From positions 124,001 through 188,000 of the forward strand of contig JAIRVB010000012.1 in NCBI GenBank assembly GCA_031254105.1: a stretch of DNA of 64,000 nucleotides, in the 5' to 3' direction. Numbering within the stretch: position 1 is the stretch's first letter; each line of letters starts with the position of its first letter. This stretch comes from Chitinispirillales bacterium (lineage in GTDB: Bacteria > Fibrobacterota > Chitinivibrionia > Chitinivibrionales > Chitinispirillaceae). The position numbers and the translations under genes are program-made. Under the pieces are notes generated by a model. It did not search any database, was not told where the DNA came from, and worked only from the letters and a program-made list of their open reading frames with translations. Positions 44,231 through 54,797 of the stretch are shown piece after piece.

Positions 44231-45028
44231 ATGTCCGGATCACAAAACAAAAAAAACGTCAAATGTAAAACCAGGCGCGACAGAATCTTAAATCAGGTTC
44301 TTCCGGCGGTGGCTTGTATTATTGTTGTGGCGGTGCTTCTTTATGTGGAAAGAGATGTCATTTGGCCTCAGAACGCCAATAAAAAGCAAAGTAAGAACTT
44401 TTTGGGCGACCGGTTAAAGATGAACGCCAGTCCGGGTAAAAACTCCTCTGAGAAGAGCAGTGAGCTTTCTGCTGGGAACGCTGACGGGCAGCGGGCCGGA
44501 GAACCGGCTAATAATACGAATATGGACGATACTCTCTCTTCCGGTGAACCGCGGGATGAAGAGGGACGTGAGAATGCCGGCCTTATGAATAAAGTTGTGG
44601 AACGGGTGCGGAGCTTTTTTGAAAATCAGTTAAAATATCTCGAAAAACCGGCTGATAAGCCCATCGGAGATACTGTCGGCGACAGGGAATTTATTGAGAC
44701 TGACTCCGCTCAGCCGGCAAAGCGGACAGTGCGAAATGTTAAAGCGGATTCTTTAGTTTTATCTGATATAAAATGTAAACTCGCGGATCGGGATGACTTA
44801 ATTATTTTACTTACGATAGAACTGTTTTTTGACAGCAATGTTCTGGGACAGGAACTCTCATTAAAAAGTAAAATTTTGGAGACTGTGGCTAAACAGGCGG
44901 TAAGCAGGCTTGAGTTCGGCGATGCTAAGAGTCAGGTGCTGAGCCCGCATCTTCTCAGCGCTTTTAATAATGTGCTTGGAGACGGGCAATTGTGGAGAGT
45001 TGAGATAAAAAAAATTATTATAGAATAG
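44231..45028 (+). CDS. Single-pass membrane protein with FliL-like C-terminal domain
   Basis: From ATG 44231 (GGGAAG six bases upstream) the 265-aa product has a membrane segment ('VLPAVACIIVVAVLLYVERDV', about 25-45), a charged linker, and a C-terminal beta domain ('SDIKCKLADRDDLIILLTIELFFDSN', then 'SHLLSAFNNVLGDGQLW'-type ending 'RVEIKKIIIE'), which follows the pattern of FliL and related periplasmic domains. It lies 7 bp before secA, so it may be co-transcribed with it. FliL stabilises the flagellar stator; the assignment here is by pattern only and could be a different envelope protein. Confidence 0.5.
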   Translation: MSGSQNKKNVKCKTRRDRILNQVLPAVACIIVVAVLLYVERDVIWPQNANKKQSKNFLGDRLKMNASPGKNSSEKSSELSAGNADGQRAGEPANNTNMDDTLSSGEPRDEEGRENAGLMNKVVERVRSFFENQLKYLEKPADKPIGDTVGDREFIETDSAQPAKRTVRNVKADSLVLSDIKCKLADRDDLIILLTIELFFDSNVLGQELSLKSKILETVAKQAVSRLEFGDAKSQVLSPHLLSAFNNVLGDGQLWRVEIKKIIIE

Positions 45029-45035
45029 AGGATAA

Positions 45036-48000
45036 ATGTATATGAGCGTTTTAAGCCTTGTTAAAAAAATTATCGGATCAAAGCAGGAAAGAGACGTTAA
45101 AAAACTGCTGCCTGTCCTTGCAAGAATAAACAGCTTCAGGGAACCCGTTCAGGCGTTAAGCGACGAACAGCTTAAAGCAAAAACCGCTGAGTTCAGGGAG
45201 AGGCTTGCGGCCGGTGAGACTCTTGATGATATTATGCCTGAGGCGTTTTCTGTCGTACGGGAGGCTACTCACCGTGTACTTGGTGAGAGCAAAATGATAA
45301 AAGATCCGGCTATGGGCAAAGAGATTCAGTACATGGCTCACTTTGACGTGCAGGTTATGGGAGCCATTGTGCTGCATGAGGGGAAGATAGCCGAAATGAA
45401 AACCGGAGAGGGTAAAACGCAGGTCGCGGCGATGGCCGCTTACCTTAACGCTCTTGGCGGTAAAGGCGTTCATGTTATAACTGTCAACGATTACCTTGCG
45501 AGGCGCGACAGCGAATGGATGGGAAAGATATTTAATTTTCTCGGATTGACGGTTGGCTGTCTTGATCTTACCGAACCGCACAGCCCCGAACGGCAGGCCG
45601 CTTACGCGAGCGACATTACTTATGGTACTAATAACGAATTCGGATTCGATTATCTGCGCGATAATATGTCAAACGCTCCCGAGCTGTGCGTGCTGAGAGA
45701 ACTTAATTTCGCCATAGTTGACGAAGTTGACAATATCCTTATTGACGAAGCAAGAACGCCTCTTATTATCTCAGGCCCGGTTACAAAGTCGAACCGTGAA
45801 TATGAAGAGCTCAAGCCCAGAGTTACAAAGCTTGAACACGCGCAAAATCTGTTAGTGCAAAAAGTAGTCACTGAGGCGGAAGAACTGTTAAAGCAGGAAG
45901 GGAAAGAGTTCGAGGCAGGATATAAACTGATGATCGTGCAGCGCGGAGCGCCTAAGAATAAGAAGCTGCTTAAGCTTCTTAAAGAACAGGGAGCCGCCAA
46001 ATATATGAAGATGGTGGAAACTGAGTATCTGCGAGATAAGAAGCTTCATGAAATCGATGAAGAGCTGTACTTTACAATTGATGAATCAGGACACAGCGCG
46101 GAGCTTACCGAAAAGGGAAGAACGCTTGTAGGAGGAAACAATCCCGAATTTTTTGTGGTGCCTGATCTGGCGGTAACGCTTGGAAAGATTGACGCCGACA
46201 GCAGCCTCAGCGTAACCGAAAAAGCGGAACGCAAAGAAGCCGCTCATAAAGAATACGCGGACATTTCAGAAAGAATTCATAGCGTATCTCAGCTTTTGCG
46301 CGCTTACTCTCTGTTTGAAAAAGATGTAAGTTACGTGGTTCAGGATGGGCAGATTCTTATTGTGGATGAGTTTACAGGCCGTATACTTCACGGACGCCGC
46401 TACAGCGACGGGCTTCACCAGGCTCTTGAGGCTAAGGAAGGCGTTAAGGTAGCCGGTGAAAACCAGACCCTTGCGACTATTACATTTCAAAACTTTTTTA
46501 AGATGTACAATAAACTTGCGGGAATGACCGGTACCGCGGTAACCGAAGCGGCCGAGTTCCACGAAATTTACAAACTTGACGTGGTAACAATTCCCACAAA
46601 CCGCGGTCTTAAAAGGCAGGACTTTGACGATGAGATTTACAAAACTTATCGCGAAAAATACAATGCTATTGTGCAGGATATAAAGGAAAATCACGAAAAG
46701 GGACGTCCGTGCCTTGTTGGTACAACGTCAATAGAAAAATCTGAACTTTTAAGTAAACTTCTGCTGAGAGCGGGCGTTCAGCATGAGGTGCTTAACGCGA
46801 AACATCACGCAAAAGAAGCAACCATTGTTGCGCAGGCGGGAAGACTGGGTGCGGTAACGATAGCTACAAATATGGCGGGCCGCGGAACCGACATAGTTCT
46901 TGGCGGCAATTTTGAGATCATGGCCAACAATGAGCTTCAAAAAGAGGGTATAGCGCTCAATTCGTTAACTCTTGAGGAAAAACGCCAAAAATTCGTTAAA
47001 TTATATGAAAAGATACGTGAAGAGCACGATAAGGTGCTTAGTCTCGGCGGGCTTCATATAATAGGAACAGAGCGTCATGAGAGTCGGCGTATAGATAACC
47101 AGCTGCGCGGACGCGCCGGACGTCAGGGTGATGCCGGGTCGTCAAAATTTTTCCTCTCTATTGATGATGATCTCATGCGTATATTCGGCGCTGGGCGTAT
47201 CAGGTCTATGATGGACAGGCTTGGAACTGCGGAAGGGGAGGCGATAAGCCATCCCTGGGTGTCAAGTTCCATCGCGGGAGCGCAGAAAAGAGTTGAGGGC
47301 CGCAACTTTGACATCCGTAAACACCTGAAAGAGTACGATGATGTGATGAACCTGCAGCGCCGCGAAATTTACGGGTTGCGCCAGAGGATTTTGCGCGGTG
47401 AAAATCTCAAAGATGAGATACTTGACCAAATAGCAAGCAGTCTTGAGGGTATTATCATAAAAAATCTTCCCGAACGCTTATGGACTGAGAATTGGAATGT
47501 TGACGGATTGTACGAAGAGGTGCAGACGACTTTCGGCGTAGTCTACCGCATCTCCGATAATCATCTCACCTCAAAGAAGCAGGATGAGGTTTTCGATGAA
47601 ATATGGAAACTTACAAAGGAGAAGTATCAGGAGAAGGAGGCGCGTTTTGGCTCAGATATCATGCGTCAATTCGAGCGCAGCGTATTTTTAATGGTAATTG
47701 ACAACCTCTGGAAAGATCATCTTTTTGAAATGGATCATCTGAAGAGCGGAGTTCAGTTCCGCGCCTTTGGACAGAAGAACCCGCTCTTTGAGTATCAGCG
47801 CGAGGGGTTAAAGATGTTCAGCGAACTGCGCAGCGCCATCGCTAAAGAGGTCTCAACCTATCTGTTCAAGTTAGAGCGCGCTCAGCGGCAGGAACGCACC
47901 TCTTTCAGCAACGCCCGTACAATTCACGACTCCGCGCAAACTTTTGGGGTGCAGGTCGAAGGCGGCGCGCAGGCTGCAGCACCGCGGGCGATGGTACCCG

Positions 48001-48143
48001 GCGGTATGGTTACAAACCGCGGCGGCGGGCAGCAGACAGCGCGTCAACCGGTTCGTCATACCGGACCGCAGGTTGGCAGAAACGATGTTTGCCCGTGCGG
48101 AAGCGGCAAAAAATACAAAAAATGTTGCGGCGCTAATCTATGA
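45036..48143 (+). CDS. secA: Preprotein translocase ATPase SecA
   Basis: SecA drives proteins through SecYEG using ATP. The 1035-aa product has the DEAD-motor start '[22 protein letters not shown]' (Walker A about 125), '[16 protein letters not shown]', '[16 protein letters not shown]' and '[21 protein letters not shown]'. The C-terminal tail has the zinc SEC-C motif '[18 protein letters not shown]'. Several long insertions make it about 130 aa longer than the E. coli protein, as in other FCB-group SecA. ATG 45036 has GAGG four bases upstream. An ATG at 45042 has ten bases and is just as likely. tmk overlaps its end by 4 bp. Confidence 0.97.
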   Translation: MYMSVLSLVKKIIGSKQERDVKKLLPVLARINSFREPVQALSDEQLKAKTAEFRERLAAGETLDDIMPEAFSVVREATHRVLGESKMIKDPAMGKEIQYMAHFDVQVMGAIVLHEGKIAEMKTGEGKTQVAAMAAYLNALGGKGVHVITVNDYLARRDSEWMGKIFNFLGLTVGCLDLTEPHSPERQAAYASDITYGTNNEFGFDYLRDNMSNAPELCVLRELNFAIVDEVDNILIDEARTPLIISGPVTKSNREYEELKPRVTKLEHAQNLLVQKVVTEAEELLKQEGKEFEAGYKLMIVQRGAPKNKKLLKLLKEQGAAKYMKMVETEYLRDKKLHEIDEELYFTIDESGHSAELTEKGRTLVGGNNPEFFVVPDLAVTLGKIDADSSLSVTEKAERKEAAHKEYADISERIHSVSQLLRAYSLFEKDVSYVVQDGQILIVDEFTGRILHGRRYSDGLHQALEAKEGVKVAGENQTLATITFQNFFKMYNKLAGMTGTAVTEAAEFHEIYKLDVVTIPTNRGLKRQDFDDEIYKTYREKYNAIVQDIKENHEKGRPCLVGTTSIEKSELLSKLLLRAGVQHEVLNAKHHAKEATIVAQAGRLGAVTIATNMAGRGTDIVLGGNFEIMANNELQKEGIALNSLTLEEKRQKFVKLYEKIREEHDKVLSLGGLHIIGTERHESRRIDNQLRGRAGRQGDAGSSKFFLSIDDDLMRIFGAGRIRSMMDRLGTAEGEAISHPWVSSSIAGAQKRVEGRNFDIRKHLKEYDDVMNLQRREIYGLRQRILRGENLKDEILDQIASSLEGIIIKNLPERLWTENWNVDGLYEEVQTTFGVVYRISDNHLTSKKQDEVFDEIWKLTKEKYQEKEARFGSDIMRQFERSVFLMVIDNLWKDHLFEMDHLKSGVQFRAFGQKNPLFEYQREGLKMFSELRSAIAKEVSTYLFKLERAQRQERTSFSNARTIHDSAQTFGVQVEGGAQAAAPRAMVPGGMVTNRGGGQQTARQPVRHTGPQVGRNDVCPCGSGKKYKKCCGANL

Positions 48144-48772
48144 AGCGCGGATACTTTTTTACTTTTGAGGGGATTGACGGCAGCGGCAAAAGCACACAGC
48201 TTAAACGGGTGGCTGACAGTTTACAGGCAAAGGGTCTCCGCTGTCTTGTCACCAGAGAACCCGGTGGAACGCCTGTCAGCGAACGCATTAGAGAGATACT
48301 TCTTTCTCCTGACAACAAGGACAAGATATACCCCAATACGGAATGTCTTCTCTATATGGCCAGCCGCGCTCAACATGTGTGTGAGGTGATAGCGCCTGCC
48401 TTTCACAGAGGCGAGATAGTGCTATGTGACCGCTTTGAACAGGCGACTTTTGCGTATCAGGGATATGGCAGAGGTCTTGACATCGGTTTACTTCGTAATA
48501 TCAATCAATTCGCCACTGGCGGGTTAATACCTGATATCACCTTTATTTTTGATGTTTCGGTAGAGTTGTCTCAAGAGAGGCTAAGCAGTTCTGGTAAAGG
48601 CCGCGACCGGTTAGAGAGCGAGAGTACGCAATTCTTTACTAAAGTCAGACAAGGCTATTTAAGCGCTGCTGAAGCGAATCCCCAAAAAATTGTGCTTTTG
48701 GATGGTTCCAGGAATATTGAAGAACTGACAGAGCAGGTTTTGAATGTTTTGTACGAGTATATTGGAATGTAA
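48140..48772 (+). CDS. tmk: Thymidylate kinase
   Basis: Tmk phosphorylates dTMP to dTDP. The 210-aa product has '[23 protein letters not shown]', the P-loop [10 protein letters not shown] (about 9-18), the '[19 protein letters not shown]' LID-flanking segment, and the '[18 protein letters not shown]' motif. The start overlaps the secA stop as ATGA, so translation is coupled. Length and motif layout match the family exactly. Confidence 0.96.
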   Translation: MKRGYFFTFEGIDGSGKSTQLKRVADSLQAKGLRCLVTREPGGTPVSERIREILLSPDNKDKIYPNTECLLYMASRAQHVCEVIAPAFHRGEIVLCDRFEQATFAYQGYGRGLDIGLLRNINQFATGGLIPDITFIFDVSVELSQERLSSSGKGRDRLESESTQFFTKVRQGYLSAAEANPQKIVLLDGSRNIEELTEQVLNVLYEYIGM

Positions 48773-48922
48773 GTAAAGCGGGTTTTTAATGTACGGTGAG
48801 AGATAATAAGTTTGGTGCAATTATATTTTTCACTTTATTCATATACAAGAGGCAATTGCAGACTTTTTAAAACGGAGTGACTATAGTCCAAAATAAAAAA
48901 TCAGCTGAAAGGTGAGATGATA

Positions 48923-50536
48923 ATGAAACATCGCATTTTGCTCTTTCTCATTATTTCGCTTACACTTCCCCTATTTTTCTGCAATCGTGATTCCCGTGAT
49001 ACACAGTCGGACAAAACCAAACAACAGCTTGCAAAAGAGCTGCCTTTGCCGGATACCATAACCGTGGCATTTTACAATGTCGAAAATCTCTTTGATTTTA
49101 ACCTTGACGGAACTGAATATGAGGAATACAAACCCGGAGCTTTCGGATGGACGCAAGATGTCCAAAAGAAGAAACTGAGCAACGCAGCTCAAGTCATAGC
49201 CGCCCTTAAAAGCGACATTGTAGGACTCTGCGAAATAGAAAACATGAATGTTTTGAAAGAGCTTCAAAATGAGCTTGACAAAATGGATGTTGTTTTCCCT
49301 TACGCCATAATTGCAGAAGCTCCGAAATCAGCTGCGAATACCGCACTGCTTTCCCGATTTCCAATAAAAGGAAAACATGAATACCCGGTCGAAAATTCCC
49401 GTTCAATTCTTGAAGCTCTTATTGGGCGGGGAGATGACAGTATTAGAGTTTTTGTCAATCATTGGCCGTCTAAAAGGCACCCCGAATCCAAACGGCTTGA
49501 AGCCGCTGAAATTCTCAGAGAACGTATCGAAAAACTTTCTCCGGCAGATGATTATATCATAATAGGCGATCTCAACTCAAACTACAATGAATTTGCCACA
49601 TTCCACACAGAGGGTTTTAACGACACAAAGGGACGCACAGGAATAAACCACGTGCTTAAAACAACCGTTGAAGGGGTTTCGTCCCGCTATTCTCCTACAT
49701 TCATCTGTAAAGGCGAGCTTTCTTCCTGCGCAGACTGTCACTATAATCTTTGGCTTGACCTGCCGGAGGAAAAACGGATGAGTTATATCTACAGAGGCGC
49801 TCCGCAGACTATTGATAATTTTCTCATTCCGCAGGCTTTGCTTGACAACAACGGTTTTTCGTACCTGAAAAATTCATTTGAGGTTTTCACATGGGATGAC
49901 AAACTTTTGCGAAACGGGGTTCCGCACCGCTGGCAGATGGTTTACAAAGGTAAAGCAAGATATCACACAGGAAACGGCTTTTCAGACCATCTTCCAATCA
50001 AAGCTTTTTTCGCTAAGGCCGCTGCCGCGTCCGCGGATACATCTTCTTTACATCAGCAACAGAACTATTGTGAAAGCATAGATCCAAATCTTAATAAAAA
50101 AGGCGATTTTGCTGTTTCGGTTGATGGGTGGATACGGGGAGACAGCCGCTTTTCCGTTTCACGGACAAACCGTTTCAGCAGAAGCGGAACTCACAGTTTG
50201 CATATAAGAGGAATGCATGAAAGTGAAAACCGCACCGCCGCCAAAGTCAGGCTTGAAACTGAAAACACAGACCGGTATTTGACAATGAGCATAAGGGGTT
50301 CCGGAAATATCTCAATGCGCATACGCAGACCCGCTCAGTCCTGGATTAACTACAACGCGCCTGATTTTACTTCGTCAAAAAGCGCGCGTTACAAAAAGTG
50401 GTCAAGCGGCTCATGGAGAAATCTGAAAATCCCTCTGCCGGCAGGAACAGGCAATAATCAGGATGTGGAATTTGAACTTCGGGCGGGAAAGGGGGAGGCT
50501 ATTTCTGTTTGGATTGATAGAGTTTGGTTGGAGTAG
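48923..50536 (+). CDS. Endonuclease/exonuclease/phosphatase-fold lipoprotein with C-terminal CBM-like domain
   Basis: From ATG 48923 (AAGGTGAG upstream) the 537-aa product begins with a signal peptide ending 'LTLPLFFC', a likely lipoprotein site. The EEP fold follows (about 45-350): 'ITVAFYNVENLFDF', 'DIVGLCEIENMNVL', 'VFVNHWPSKRHPESKRL', 'YIIIGDLNSNYNEF' and 'GNGFSDHLPIKAF'. These give the catalytic N, E, H and D residues of the family. The last 120 residues ('RSGTHSLHIRGMHESENRT' ...) look like a jelly-roll carbohydrate-binding domain. It is probably a secreted nuclease or phosphatase anchored in the envelope. Confidence 0.85.
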   Translation: MKHRILLFLIISLTLPLFFCNRDSRDTQSDKTKQQLAKELPLPDTITVAFYNVENLFDFNLDGTEYEEYKPGAFGWTQDVQKKKLSNAAQVIAALKSDIVGLCEIENMNVLKELQNELDKMDVVFPYAIIAEAPKSAANTALLSRFPIKGKHEYPVENSRSILEALIGRGDDSIRVFVNHWPSKRHPESKRLEAAEILRERIEKLSPADDYIIIGDLNSNYNEFATFHTEGFNDTKGRTGINHVLKTTVEGVSSRYSPTFICKGELSSCADCHYNLWLDLPEEKRMSYIYRGAPQTIDNFLIPQALLDNNGFSYLKNSFEVFTWDDKLLRNGVPHRWQMVYKGKARYHTGNGFSDHLPIKAFFAKAAAASADTSSLHQQQNYCESIDPNLNKKGDFAVSVDGWIRGDSRFSVSRTNRFSRSGTHSLHIRGMHESENRTAAKVRLETENTDRYLTMSIRGSGNISMRIRRPAQSWINYNAPDFTSSKSARYKKWSSGSWRNLKIPLPAGTGNNQDVEFELRAGKGEAISVWIDRVWLE

Positions 50537-50883
50537 GCGGAGGCACTTCTGTTGTTTATGTTAATGGTGTTCGTACAAATGGAAACGGGACAAATGGTTT
50601 TGCGGGTCAAAATGGAGATGGGGATTTAATGCAAATACAAATATTTCTGAGATTTTGTAAACCCTCTATTCCGACGTGCAGATCAATAGCGGTGATCATG
50701 GAATTGTGACTGGTGGTGCAGGGGCGGGTTTTCTTAATATTGATCAGTAACTAATGGTTGAGAAGAATATAAAGGTATCGTTTAGCGTGATGTGCATTTT
50801 TTAATAATATCATCACTTGGCACGAAATCTGATATAACTGTGGTTACTTGAAAAATATAGAGGCGTAAAATATTTTATTAAAT
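50537..50883 (+). pseudogene. Decayed C-terminal fragment of a surface-type protein
   Basis: The plus strand reads a Gly/Asn-rich peptide ('GGTSVVYVNGVRTNGNG', 'TNGFAGQNGDG') and, in another frame, 'TLYSDVQINSGDHGIV', 'TGGAGAGFLNIDQ', stop. The frames differ by shifts, so this looks like the remains of a repeat-rich secreted protein whose intact copy would lie elsewhere. I do not recognise the family. Confidence 0.35.
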
Positions 50884-51375
50884 ATGAAAACCGATATGAG
50901 AGTAAAAAAGCATCATGAGCCGACCGATTGGTCATTGCGTCCACAAACAGGGTCTGGTGAAGAAAAACACTATTCTTCGGACGAATTAATAGACGCTTAT
51001 TTTCGCGGTAAGCGGGATCAGGCGGAAGAAAATAAAAAGATTCTGATGCGTGCTTTTTCGGACAATATCAAAAAAGCGAAAACGGTTTGCGAAGAATTTT
51101 TCTTAGCGCTTGAACAAAACGGTGTCGGCTGTGAATTCGTTGCTTTAAGAACTAAGAGTATATCTCAATTTGACGCGATTTTTACTGTGGCAAAAGATAA
51201 GTTTATTTCTCCTGATTTTGACGTTGTTTATCAAATGGCGTTAGAAAAGGAAAAAGAAATAACTGCCAAAAACACATTCAGTTTTTACTTTTCATTTATG
51301 CCTCTTACAGAGTCTTTGAACGAAAGGCAAATGCTGGTAGACGGCTATATTATGAAATATGCAAAAAAAGAGTAA
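50884..51375 (+). CDS. Unknown small protein with NTase-like strand order, partner of HEPN gene
   Basis: The 163-aa product has an N-terminal charged helix ('AEENKKILMRAFSDNIKKAKTVCEEFFLALEQNGV', about 50-85), then short strands 'CEFVALRTKSISQFDAIFTV' and 'FSFYFSFMPL', and 'LVDGYIMKY' at the end. The order (helix, strand with 'DAIFTV', helix, strand) resembles a minimal nucleotidyltransferase with the GSxxxDxD motif lost, but no motif proves it. It overlaps the following HEPN-like gene by 17 bp, as in MNT/HEPN pairs. The start 50884 has only a weak ribosome site. Function unknown. Confidence 0.55.
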   Translation: MKTDMRVKKHHEPTDWSLRPQTGSGEEKHYSSDELIDAYFRGKRDQAEENKKILMRAFSDNIKKAKTVCEEFFLALEQNGVGCEFVALRTKSISQFDAIFTVAKDKFISPDFDVVYQMALEKEKEITAKNTFSFYFSFMPLTESLNERQMLVDGYIMKYAKKE

Positions 51376-51787
51376 CAGCCTCGACCATGCCTTTCACAAT
51401 GAAAAGGTATGTAAATATCTTAACAAAAAATCTGAATTTGCGGATTGGGTGATTACGACTGCTTTCTATTCAGCCCTGCATTTTCTCAGAGGTAAGTTAT
51501 TTCCTCTTGAGTTTGGTAACGGCAGTAGAAAAATAGAAATTGTCGATTTTGATGATTATTGTATCAAAAATGGTACCACCGCCGGTAAGCATGAAACGCT
51601 TTCTAATCTTGTGGGAGAACATCTTCCTGAATTATACGCCCACTATAGCAAACTAAAAAGTCTTTCCTGGACTGCGCGGTATAACTGTTATGAGTACGAT
51701 AGAGATTTATCCAATCATGCATTAGAAAAGCTTGAATTGATTAAAAATGGGTGCGGCTATGGCAAACTCACCACCCCGGAGCGATAA
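51359..51787 (+). CDS. HEPN-like protein, partner of NTase-like gene
   Basis: The 142-aa product reads 'EFADWVITTAFYSALHFLRGKLF', 'TAGKHETLSNLVGEHLPELYAHYSKLKSLSWTARYNCYEY', the helix order and the 'YSALHFL', 'KH...L' and 'AR(Y)...Y' pattern of HEPN proteins. The catalytic Rx4-6H motif is not clear, so it may not cut RNA. It follows the NTase-like gene with a 17-bp overlap. Its 3' end overlaps the convergent protease-TolB gene by 20 bp. Confidence 0.7.
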   Translation: MQKKSNSLDHAFHNEKVCKYLNKKSEFADWVITTAFYSALHFLRGKLFPLEFGNGSRKIEIVDFDDYCIKNGTTAGKHETLSNLVGEHLPELYAHYSKLKSLSWTARYNCYEYDRDLSNHALEKLELIKNGCGYGKLTTPER

Positions 51788-54700
51788 AAAATCCAAACTG
51801 CATCTTTCGCTCAGGATGCTGAAACGGGTACGCGTAATAAAATTGCAGAATGAAAAGTCCGAGTAAATTGAGTCTTGCGGCCGCGCCTGAACTAAAAACC
51901 GGAGTGCGGTCGAAAGCGTCTTTTTTCGTCCACCTGAACTCAGGGAGATCCTTTGTTGTCCAAGCAACGCCTCCGTCAATAAACGCTATAAGATCGAGAG
52001 GCAGATAGGGAAAGTTTATTATTCCAAATTGTTCCGTGCCTACAAGCGGCAGACGCAGTTCAATATTCGCTACTCCGATTCGTGAACCGATGAGACTGCT
52101 TACTTCCGGACATTCGTTGAGATTTGAACCGGTATAACCTTTTGTTAACAACGAAGATGTGCTGTAACCGCGTATCCATGTTTCGTATCCGAGAAAAAGA
52201 GGGGTGAGACGTTCGGTTTCGGAGTCTCCCAGGTATCTGCCGTAATGCAAAAGCCTCCATGCTAACGTAAGCGGATTGCGGAAGTGATAACGGCGGTAGT
52301 CGGCCAAAGCGCCGATAAATGTAAGATTACCGAAAGTGGGTTCAACTTCAAGGCGGTAACGGTATCCGGCGACAGGTCCTGTAAAACCGAAATTGGAAGC
52401 ATCGCCTACATACGCGGCATTTGTCTGAATGAGATTTAAGCTTCTAGGCTCATCTACGCTTGCGGGCATACGGTCAACGAATTTTCCATTTTCGTATTTG
52501 ACATTTTCGGCTTGGTAATCGTAGTTGTATCTTACATAACCGCCCCCAACCTCTACCCTCCGCGTTAGTGACAAAGGATATTCAAGAAACGCGGCTATGC
52601 GGTTCTCATACACTCTTTGTTCGATAAGAGTGTACAGAGATGTATCAGCAACCGTTTCATGTTGAAGCCAGCCGGTGTAGTACGGAACGCGGCTGAGGCT
52701 AATCCCCCATCCGGGGCGCTGCTGTCTGTTAATGTAAACAACCTGACCTCCAATATCACTGAAACCGCCGTTTATCTGACCGCTTAATCCAAGTACGTGA
52801 TCTCCCAGCAGGTCACTGAATAAAAATGAGGCGCCTCCGGCCATTCCGACTCCGGAGCCGGAGGCGGCTATTCCTGCGTATATCTGACCTATGTAAAGGA
52901 GCCTGAAATTAGGTATATAATCTGTAACCGTGAAATTGGCGGATTGCGGAAGTCCGCGGCTCGGCTGGTACAGATATTTGTCAACTATTACAGTACGTTC
53001 CGGTTCAGATTCCGGCCGTAAATTTGTGACGCGCTCATAATCGGAAAAATCTGGTAAGATATAACTTTGCCCTTCAAGTTCGGAAGAGTTGAGTCCCCGA
53101 ATTTGGTATCCCCCCTTATTAAAAACAGTAAACACCATCTCACCGCTCTCTTTGGCAAGAGAGATAGCTGGCGTAAGGCTGCTCAGACCGGTGATCCCGG
53201 TTACAACATTTGTCACCCGTCTTACTTCACCGTCTTCGAACGAGTAACGGTAAATGTCGCTCACACCGTCAGGATCCGCAACCATGAACAGATACTGCCC
53301 GCATGGCGAAAACTGAGGGTTAATGTGGCGCGCCCACTCAGCGATTGAAATCAGTTCTATTTCGGAATCTTGAAGAGAAAACAACCCTATTTTCATTGGG
53401 CCGAAAACAAGGGAATCAAAATTGGTTTGGGGCCCTCTGTCGGTTACAAACGCTATGGTAGAACCATCCGGCGAAAAAGCTGGTTGAAGCGCGCAGTAAC
53501 GGCTGTCGGTTAGCTTACGGGTGGTTTTATTTTCAAAATCGTATAAAAATAGATTTCCAGTCCCGCCTTTAGTTCCGGCCGCGGCAATCTGTTTACCATC
53601 GGGAGACCAGCAAATTCCGGTAATTTCATCAACGTTCTCAAGTTTTACAGTCTGTTTTACGCGTCCATTTAGTACATCTACTATGGCAATCTCATTGCGG
53701 CCCTCTCTGAAAACCACTACCGCGAGCATTCGGCTGTCGGAAGACCACGCCCCTGAGGAGTTTATGAAACGTAAAGCGTCAAAGTGTTTGTTCTTTTGAG
53801 AAGAGAGCAGTTTGCGGATGACTTGTCCGCTGCGGGCATCGGCAAGAAACAGATCTATGTCAAAAATGTCTTTTGTTGACATGAACGCCAAAAGGTTACC
53901 GTCAGGACTGATAGACGGGACAAGATTCATATCATTGTTGTTTATGATCTCATGCCCTGTTTCACTTACAAGCGCCCTGCCTTCAAGCGTAGGCCCGAAA
54001 TGAGTTTTGAGCGTTCGTCCCCACCTTGCGGAAACAGAATCCACCGATGAATTCATGATGCGCCTGTAACCCGCAAACCATCCGTGCCGCAAAACCCCGT
54101 TAAAAAGAGTAAAAACCGTGCGGTCTCCATATTGACCAGTGAGAAACGCCCAGATGGAGTGGCCGAAACGGTAAGGAAAATAACGGTAAGAGACGCCTAA
54201 TTGATTAAAGGTAGGAATATCATCATGCAGCACGGCGTCTCTCATCCACATCGCGGTAAAACCGTCCCGGGCGCCAAGAGAGAGATACTCAGACATCCCT
54301 TCTATAAACCAAAGCGGAATTTCGTTGGCGCGTGATAACCCGCCCTCGCTTCTTCTTATCATATCGTAGTGAAACGCGTGTACGAGCTCATGACCCAAAA
54401 CATGATCGTTTTCGGAATTTATTCCGGTAAGAGGCACAATCACCCGGTTCATTAACCCCTCAGTAACTCCACCTGTCGCTTGAGAGATAAACCCGCCTAT
54501 AGCGTTTGTTTGCTGAAACTCTGCGTGGTTGGCGTAAAGAATAACCGGCTGAGTTCCGGGAAGGGGCTGCTCAAAAATTTCTCTGAGCCGCGCGTACCAC
54601 CGCTCAAGCATGCGAGCCGCGTCAATAGCCGCTTCTTCCTTACTTGGATAGTAAAGTATGCGAAGATTGTCGGTTTTCATCTCCTTAAAGTCAAACTTCT

Positions 54701-54797
54701 GGTACTGAACTTTGTTCTGCCCAAAGTACTGTGGCCATGTGTTAGTTGACAAAAGGAAAATAAGCGCTAAAAATGCTGTCTTGAATTGTTTTATCAT
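51768..54797 (-). CDS. Peptidase-MA/TolB-propeller/surface-barrel fusion protein
   Basis: The 1009-aa product has a signal peptide (MIKQFKTAFLALIFLLSTNTW). A metallopeptidase-like domain follows (about 55-290) with zinc motif 'VLGHELVHAFHYD' and 'IPLWFIEGMSEYLS'. Next come at least four TolB-type propeller repeats (about 295-600; 'SISPDGNLLAFMSTK', 'CWSPDGKQIAAAG', 'AFSPDGSTIAFVTDRG', 'QFSPCGQYLFMVAD'). A C-terminal barrel follows (about 640-1009), ending 'FGFFIAPGW' in an aromatic residue. Proteins of this shape are known in FCB bacteria and others; the task is probably protein trimming or quality control at the outer membrane. GAGGAAG lies 11 bases before ATG 54797. Confidence 0.85.
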   Translation of the reverse strand: MIKQFKTAFLALIFLLSTNTWPQYFGQNKVQYQKFDFKEMKTDNLRILYYPSKEEAAIDAARMLERWYARLREIFEQPLPGTQPVILYANHAEFQQTNAIGGFISQATGGVTEGLMNRVIVPLTGINSENDHVLGHELVHAFHYDMIRRSEGGLSRANEIPLWFIEGMSEYLSLGARDGFTAMWMRDAVLHDDIPTFNQLGVSYRYFPYRFGHSIWAFLTGQYGDRTVFTLFNGVLRHGWFAGYRRIMNSSVDSVSARWGRTLKTHFGPTLEGRALVSETGHEIINNNDMNLVPSISPDGNLLAFMSTKDIFDIDLFLADARSGQVIRKLLSSQKNKHFDALRFINSSGAWSSDSRMLAVVVFREGRNEIAIVDVLNGRVKQTVKLENVDEITGICWSPDGKQIAAAGTKGGTGNLFLYDFENKTTRKLTDSRYCALQPAFSPDGSTIAFVTDRGPQTNFDSLVFGPMKIGLFSLQDSEIELISIAEWARHINPQFSPCGQYLFMVADPDGVSDIYRYSFEDGEVRRVTNVVTGITGLSSLTPAISLAKESGEMVFTVFNKGGYQIRGLNSSELEGQSYILPDFSDYERVTNLRPESEPERTVIVDKYLYQPSRGLPQSANFTVTDYIPNFRLLYIGQIYAGIAASGSGVGMAGGASFLFSDLLGDHVLGLSGQINGGFSDIGGQVVYINRQQRPGWGISLSRVPYYTGWLQHETVADTSLYTLIEQRVYENRIAAFLEYPLSLTRRVEVGGGYVRYNYDYQAENVKYENGKFVDRMPASVDEPRSLNLIQTNAAYVGDASNFGFTGPVAGYRYRLEVEPTFGNLTFIGALADYRRYHFRNPLTLAWRLLHYGRYLGDSETERLTPLFLGYETWIRGYSTSSLLTKGYTGSNLNECPEVSSLIGSRIGVANIELRLPLVGTEQFGIINFPYLPLDLIAFIDGGVAWTTKDLPEFRWTKKDAFDRTPVFSSGAAARLNLLGLFILQFYYAYPFQHPERKMQFGFFIAPGW

